Assembly: GCA_900550855.1 (NCBI GenBank)
Contig: URTQ01000045.1
Location: 1-10,123, forward strand
Length of the DNA stretch: 10,123 nt
Reading direction: 5' to 3'
Origin: an uncultured Eubacteriales bacterium
GTDB lineage: Bacteria; Bacillota; Clostridia; Christensenellales; CAG-917
Shown piece after piece: positions 6,352-10,123 of the stretch. Below the pieces are notes generated by a model. That model had not been told where the DNA came from and did not search any database. It worked only from the letters and a program-made list of their open reading frames with translations. Within the stretch, counting starts at the first letter, position 1. Each line of letters starts with the position of its first letter. A program made the translations under genes and the position numbers.

Positions 6352-7426
6352 CGATTCGGTAATTATGCTGTTGATGGGCATATTTGCCTGGATTGCTCTT
6401 GTTGCGCTCATAATCGTCTATGTGGCAAACATAAAAGACGCTCATCGCGGAGCAGAAGACTTGCTTTTCAAAGGAAAAGTTTCGTCGTTCAAAGACGATT
6501 TGTCGTCGCTGATGAACCGCAATTTTTATAAGGCGGCACTCGTCATTCCGATTGTCGGAGTGATGATATTCAACGTCTTGCCGATAATTTTTATGATTTT
6601 GATTGCATTCACCAACTACGGCGGAAAAATCGTGCCGCCCGAATTGGTGGATTGGAGCCTTGACAGCTTCAGAAAACTCGTGGCTTTGGGTGAATTGTCG
6701 CAGTCTTTTGGAAAGATACTCGGTTGGAACTTGCTCTGGGCTTTTCTTTCGACGTTTATCAACTATTTTTTAGGACTCGGGCTTGCGATTCTCTACAACA
6801 AAAAATGTGTAAAACCAAAGGCGTTGTGGAGAGCATTCCCCGTGCTTGCCTATGCCGTGCCGGGATTTATATCCTTGCTTGTGTTTCATTATATGTTCAG
6901 CAACGGCGGTCCGATAAATCAACTTATCGTCCAAAACGGCGGCAAAATCATCGACTTTTTGGGTATCAATTCCAAGTGGATGGCAAGAGGGATAGGTTTG
7001 TTCGTAAACGCATGGCTGTCCGTTCCGTCGATAATGTTGCTTGCATCGGGTATATTGTCCAATATCAATAACGATTTGTACGAGGCGGCAAGAATAGACG
7101 GGGCAAGTGCGTGGATGCAGTTTAGAAAAATTACGCTCCCGTTCGTTCTTTTTTCTACGACGCCCGTTCTCATCAGTCAATTTATGGGCAACTTCAACAA
7201 CTTCGGCGTGTTCTATTTCTTAAGGAGCGACGTCCTTAGCGACGGATATTTCCTTGCGAGCGACACGGATTTGCTTATCAACTGGTTGTACAGAATGTCG
7301 ATTGACAACAACTACTACTCGATAGGCGCGGCGATAAGTCTGATTATGTTTATCATCACCTCGGCAATAAGCCTGTTGGTTTATATGCGCTCGTCGGCAT
7401 ACAAGAGGGAGGATACGTTCAAATGA
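6242..7426 (+). CDS. Maltodextrin ABC transporter permease, MalF-type (main body, after frameshift)
   Basis: One of the two membrane subunits forming the maltodextrin channel. The frame opens after a TAA at 6218-6220; its only upstream start candidates are TTG 6242 and CTG 6239, neither with a ribosome binding site. This supports it being the continuation of the fragment starting at 6034 rather than an independent gene. Joined at ~6238 the protein would be about 463 residues. Visible parts are the second half of the first hairpin (LLEVGFIVYF), a helix around IMLLMGIFAWIALVALIIVY, then the transport core from NFYKAALVIPIVGVMIFNVLPIIFM with several further helices. The cytoplasmic EAA loop EAARIDGASAWMQFRKITLP (from nt 7082) docks on the ATPase. 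It ends in an ATGA overlap with the MalG-type gene. If the frameshift is real, the N-terminal extension and half a helix are lost. Confidence 0.85.
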   Translation: MEVGFIVYFALRGIKDLFGFFTLGTVKADPWLGIKGDDSVIMLLMGIFAWIALVALIIVYVANIKDAHRGAEDLLFKGKVSSFKDDLSSLMNRNFYKAALVIPIVGVMIFNVLPIIFMILIAFTNYGGKIVPPELVDWSLDSFRKLVALGELSQSFGKILGWNLLWAFLSTFINYFLGLGLAILYNKKCVKPKALWRAFPVLAYAVPGFISLLVFHYMFSNGGPINQLIVQNGGKIIDFLGINSKWMARGIGLFVNAWLSVPSIMLLASGILSNINNDLYEAARIDGASAWMQFRKITLPFVLFSTTPVLISQFMGNFNNFGVFYFLRSDVLSDGYFLASDTDLLINWLYRMSIDNNYYSIGAAISLIMFIITSAISLLVYMRSSAYKREDTFK

Positions 7427-8268
7427 GAAAGAAACCCGGTATAAAACTCAAAAAGACGGCAAATGTTTTGCTTACGTATGCCATTATGTTGCTGGTGTCA
7501 ATCATCTTCGTATTTCCTATTATATGGGTGGTGCTGAGTTGTTTTTCCGCAAGCGGAAGCATATATAGTTTCAATGGATTTTTCCCGTCGGAATATTCCT
7601 TTGATTCTTTTAAGGCGCTGTTTGCCGACACCGTTATGTACGACTATCCGAAGTGGTTTGCAAATACTTTGCTTGTGGCGACGATAAGTAGCCTTTTGGG
7701 TACTGTTTTGGTTATTTTAACGGCTTATGTCATCTCGTCTTTCCAGTTTAAGGGAAGAAAAGCATTGATGAAGGGCGCACTGATTCTCGGGATGTTCCCG
7801 TCGTTTATGGGAATGGTTGCCGTGTATTTGCTTATGACGCAATTCAATTTCATCAATAGTCATATAGGGCTTGCTCTTATATATGCAGGCGGTGCTCCGA
7901 TGGGCTATTTGGTGCAAAAAGGCTTTTTCGACACTATTCCGAATTCGATTTACGAAGCGGCAAGAATCGACGGAGCAAGCAATGCGAGGATATTTTTTAA
8001 CGTAACTCTTCCGCTGTCAAAACCGATTTTGGTATATACGCTTTTGACGCAATTTGCGTGGCCGTGGAGCGATTTTATCCTTCCGAAGCTTCTTCTCAAA
8101 GACAAAAACATGTGGACGGCGGCGGTCGGGCTTATGTCTCTTCCGGAAACCGAATTCGCAAGATTTTCGGCAGGCGCGGTGTTTATCGCCGTCCCGATTG
8201 TAATCTTGTATTTCTTCTTGATTAAATATATGATAAACGGTTTGTCGGCAGGCGCCGTCAAACAATAA
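7423..8268 (+). CDS. Maltodextrin ABC transporter permease, MalG-type
   Basis: A 281-residue second channel subunit, normal length for MalG. About six membrane helices can be read: ~16-40 (LLTYAIMLLVSIIFVFPIIW), ~80-104, ~116-138, ~146-164, ~202-222 and ~250-273. The EAA loop EAARIDGASNARIFFNVTLP lies at 178-197 and has the conserved E-A-A-x-x-x-G core for contact with the ATPase. The C terminus SAGAVKQ matches the 'l..GaVKG' end of the family, which in MalG reaches into the ATPase dimer. The start ATG overlaps the MalF stop (ATGA) and has a purine-rich AGGGAGGA ribosome site about 10 bases upstream. It is followed after 10 bases by the ATPase gene. No damage is seen. Confidence 0.93.
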   Translation: MRKKPGIKLKKTANVLLTYAIMLLVSIIFVFPIIWVVLSCFSASGSIYSFNGFFPSEYSFDSFKALFADTVMYDYPKWFANTLLVATISSLLGTVLVILTAYVISSFQFKGRKALMKGALILGMFPSFMGMVAVYLLMTQFNFINSHIGLALIYAGGAPMGYLVQKGFFDTIPNSIYEAARIDGASNARIFFNVTLPLSKPILVYTLLTQFAWPWSDFILPKLLLKDKNMWTAAVGLMSLPETEFARFSAGAVFIAVPIVILYFFLIKYMINGLSAGAVKQ

Positions 8269-8278
8269 GAGGGTAATT

Positions 8279-10123
8279 ATGGCAGACGTAAAACTCAATC
8301 ACATATACAAAGTTTATCCCAACGGAACAAAAGCCGTAAACGACTTCACGATGGATATAAAAGATAAGGAATTTATTGTATTCGTCGGGCCGTCGGGTTG
8401 CGGAAAATCCACCACGCTTCGTATGATAGCCGGTCTTGAAGAAATCACTGCCGGCGAACTCTATATAGGCGATACGCTTGTAAACGACGTAGAACCGAAG
8501 GACAGAGATATTGCGATGGTCTTCCAAAATTATGCGCTGTATCCGCATATGACGGTGTACGAAAATATGGCATTTGGTCTGAAATTGCGAAAATTGCCCA
8601 AAGCGGTTATCGACCAAAAGGTTCGTGAAGCGGCGCAAACGTTGGATATAACCGAATATCTTGACAAAAAACCAAAGGAAATGAGTGGCGGACAGCGTCA
8701 AAGAGTCGCTTTGGGAAGAGCCATTGTAAGAGAACCAAAGGTTTTCTTGCTTGACGAACCTTTGTCAAATCTCGACGCAAAATTGCGCACGGCAATGAGA
8801 AGCGAAATAAGCGCACTTCATCACAGATTGCAAACAACGTTTATTTACGTCACGCACGATCAGGTCGAAGCAATGACGATGGGCACGCGAATAGTCGTTA
8901 TGAAAGACGGATTCGTTCAGCAAATCGACACGCCTACCAATTTATATAAGTATCCTCAAAACGTGTTTGTCGCAGGATTTATAGGAACGCCTCAAATGAA
9001 TTTTATCAACGCGGAAATCAATGTCGAAGGCGACGATATATCGTTTGTCGCTACCGACGCGCCGTTAAAAATCGCATTGTCCAAAGACTTCTTTGCAAAA
9101 GCAAAGCAAGCGGACGTGTTCCACGGGAAAAAAGTCGTGCTTGGGCTGCGCGCGGAACATATCTCCATCGACGCCGAAAAATATACGGCAAAGGCAAAAA
9201 TCAAGGTTTCGCACATCGAGGAATTGGGAACCGAAAGCCAAGTATTCGGCGATTTGAACTTTGACAAAGAACTAGGCTTGCAAAGCTCGACCAAAATCGT
9301 TATAAAAGCGCCGACAATGACGCGCTTCGAAGTCGGAAGCGTCACGGAAATCTCGTTTGATATCGAAAACATGCAGGTTTTCGACGCGGAAACCGAAGCG
9401 AATATGATTCCGCGGATTCCCGATTGTTCGAGTATAAGCGTAGCGGTAAAAAAGCATGCGTTCGAAATCGGTTCGTCGAGGATAGAATTGCCGTCGGCAT
9501 TTTCAATGGAAGACGGAAATTATAAGTTGACCATTCCAGTCGATGCTGTCGAAAAAGGAAACGACGTTGTCGGAACGGTGAAAAAGGTCGAAGAAGTCAA
9601 CGGAAAGTATTTGCATTACGTCGAAACAGGCGGTCAGATAATTTTTGCTTTATTTGACGAAGAAACGAGCGGAGAGATTACGCTTGGTATCGACCTGAAA
9701 AAAGTTACGTGTTCGACAGACGACAAGATTGTTCACGAGGCAATACCTGCGTTCAATACGCTAAGCGGAAAAATGCTTCGTCAAAGAAATAAAGACAAGC
9801 GAACGTTTAAGGAAATCGTTAAGTCTGCCGCAATCCCGAAATTTTCGTTCGAAACGATGGGGCATAGGTTCGAGTGTACAAGAGAACTTGCGTCGAAGTT
9901 GGTTGGAATCGGCGGAACGAAGATTATCGGTAAGGCGTTGAGTTTTGAGTTTTCGCCACAAGACGTTGAAATTGCGACGGACGGCATACCGTTTTCGGTC
10001 GAAAAGATTTTAGATTACGGTACCGAACGATATGCAAAATGCGAGAGAGACGGAGTGGTATTATACGCCAAGGTCGGGGATGATTTTAATGAAGAAAGCA
10101 TTGACGTTGTATTGCCCGTTGAC
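8279..10123 (+). CDS. MalK/MsmX-type sugar ABC transporter ATPase with long C-terminal extension (3' end outside window)
   Basis: The ATPase that powers the MalF/MalG channel. It starts at ATG 8279 with AAGAGGG 5 bases upstream and is open to the window end (615 codons, no stop). The nucleotide-binding domain is complete: Walker A GPSGCGKST (37-45), Q-loop Q83 in VFQNYALYPHMTV, signature MSGGQRQR (135-142), Walker B VFLLDEP with E160, D-loop SNLDAKLR and switch H193 in YVTHDQVEAMT. Residues ~240-372 are the usual MalK regulatory OB/TOBE domain, with the 'LGLRAEHI' and 'VSHIEELGTES' motifs. A normal MalK would end near 365-375. Here the frame continues at least 240 residues with two further segments of the same pattern (~385-480 and ~520-615). 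Codon use and frame stay regular, so this is not read-through. The extra domains may sense a ligand or regulator or stabilise the dimer; their role is unknown. Confidence 0.93.
   Translation, partial: MADVKLNHIYKVYPNGTKAVNDFTMDIKDKEFIVFVGPSGCGKSTTLRMIAGLEEITAGELYIGDTLVNDVEPKDRDIAMVFQNYALYPHMTVYENMAFGLKLRKLPKAVIDQKVREAAQTLDITEYLDKKPKEMSGGQRQRVALGRAIVREPKVFLLDEPLSNLDAKLRTAMRSEISALHHRLQTTFIYVTHDQVEAMTMGTRIVVMKDGFVQQIDTPTNLYKYPQNVFVAGFIGTPQMNFINAEINVEGDDISFVATDAPLKIALSKDFFAKAKQADVFHGKKVVLGLRAEHISIDAEKYTAKAKIKVSHIEELGTESQVFGDLNFDKELGLQSSTKIVIKAPTMTRFEVGSVTEISFDIENMQVFDAETEANMIPRIPDCSSISVAVKKHAFEIGSSRIELPSAFSMEDGNYKLTIPVDAVEKGNDVVGTVKKVEEVNGKYLHYVETGGQIIFALFDEETSGEITLGIDLKKVTCSTDDKIVHEAIPAFNTLSGKMLRQRNKDKRTFKEIVKSAAIPKFSFETMGHRFECTRELASKLVGIGGTKIIGKALSFEFSPQDVEIATDGIPFSVEKILDYGTERYAKCERDGVVLYAKVGDDFNEESIDVVLPVD
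9011..10123 (+). repeat. Three diverged tandem copies of the MalK C-terminal OB/TOBE-like domain (protein level)
   Basis: Copy 1 spans residues ~245-372, copy 2 ~385-480 and copy 3 ~520 to beyond 615. Copies 1 and 3 align without gaps over 42 residues (256-297 against 524-565), sharing F at the start, GK in the middle (283-284 and 551-552) and the 'hxI' end (HISI and DVEI). Both are followed by the same strand-turn pattern (IEELGTES against ILDYGTER). Copy 2 keeps the F-x-I...LP start and the VKKVEEVNGKYLHYVETGG hairpin. Identity is low, so this is an old duplication seen only in protein pattern. Confidence 0.55.

Noticed and set aside
6770..7180. 136-residue minus-strand frame in the MalF region
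   Set aside because: It is opposite conserved permease helices and the EAA loop, with biased Arg/Cys/His composition typical of a shadow frame.
1..10123. CRISPR arrays, tRNA or rRNA genes, insertion-sequence ends
   Set aside because: No regularly spaced direct repeats, cloverleaf-like segments, transposase motifs or terminal inverted repeats were seen by eye, including near the 971-985 junction.

Overview
The window looks like DNA from a low-to-moderate GC, Gram-positive-type anaerobe, most likely an uncultured member of the Clostridia (Bacillota). Supporting signs are strong AGGAGG-type ribosome binding sites, a sugar-binding protein carried as a lipoprotein (lipobox cysteine, no outer-membrane TonB/SusC system), ATGA-coupled operon genes and a LacI-type local regulator. 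The lineage is an inference from gene style only.

Left edge (1-981): the last 61 codons of a gene ending in what looks like a cold-shock-type beta-barrel, a perfect 9-bp hairpin, then the first ~243 codons of hsdR (type I restriction endonuclease/translocase subunit). At about 971-985 hsdR homology stops abruptly. In another reading frame the sequence becomes the 3' part of a secreted-type protein with three tandem beta-sandwich modules of the starch-binding kind (982-2013). Neither gene is complete: this is a chimeric junction, either a real rearrangement or an assembly join. A strong hairpin at 2023-2053 separates this gene from a convergent LacI-family regulator.

Right part (2073-10123): a maltodextrin uptake and degradation locus. 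A short LacI/MalR-like repressor (minus strand) is divergent from a tightly packed plus-strand operon: cytoplasmic GH13 cyclomaltodextrinase/neopullulanase, lipoprotein maltodextrin-binding protein, MalF-type permease, MalG-type permease and a MalK-type ATPase that runs off the right end. Adjacent genes overlap by ATGA or are separated by 2-10 bases. The 39-bp divergent region holds a near-consensus sigma-A promoter for the repressor, overlapped by a perfect 6-1-6 palindrome that is a good operator candidate.

Working model: an extracellular starch-binding enzyme (only its C-terminal modules are present) releases maltodextrins, the lipoprotein captures them, MalF/MalG/MalK import them, and the GH13 enzyme hydrolyses them inside the cell under LacI-type control. 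The main oddities are the HsdR/starch-module junction, an apparent +1 frameshift in malF at ~6238, an unusually short LacI effector domain, a repressor transcript predicted to be almost leaderless, and a MalK that continues at least ~240 residues past its usual end with two further copies of its C-terminal OB/TOBE-like regulatory domain.
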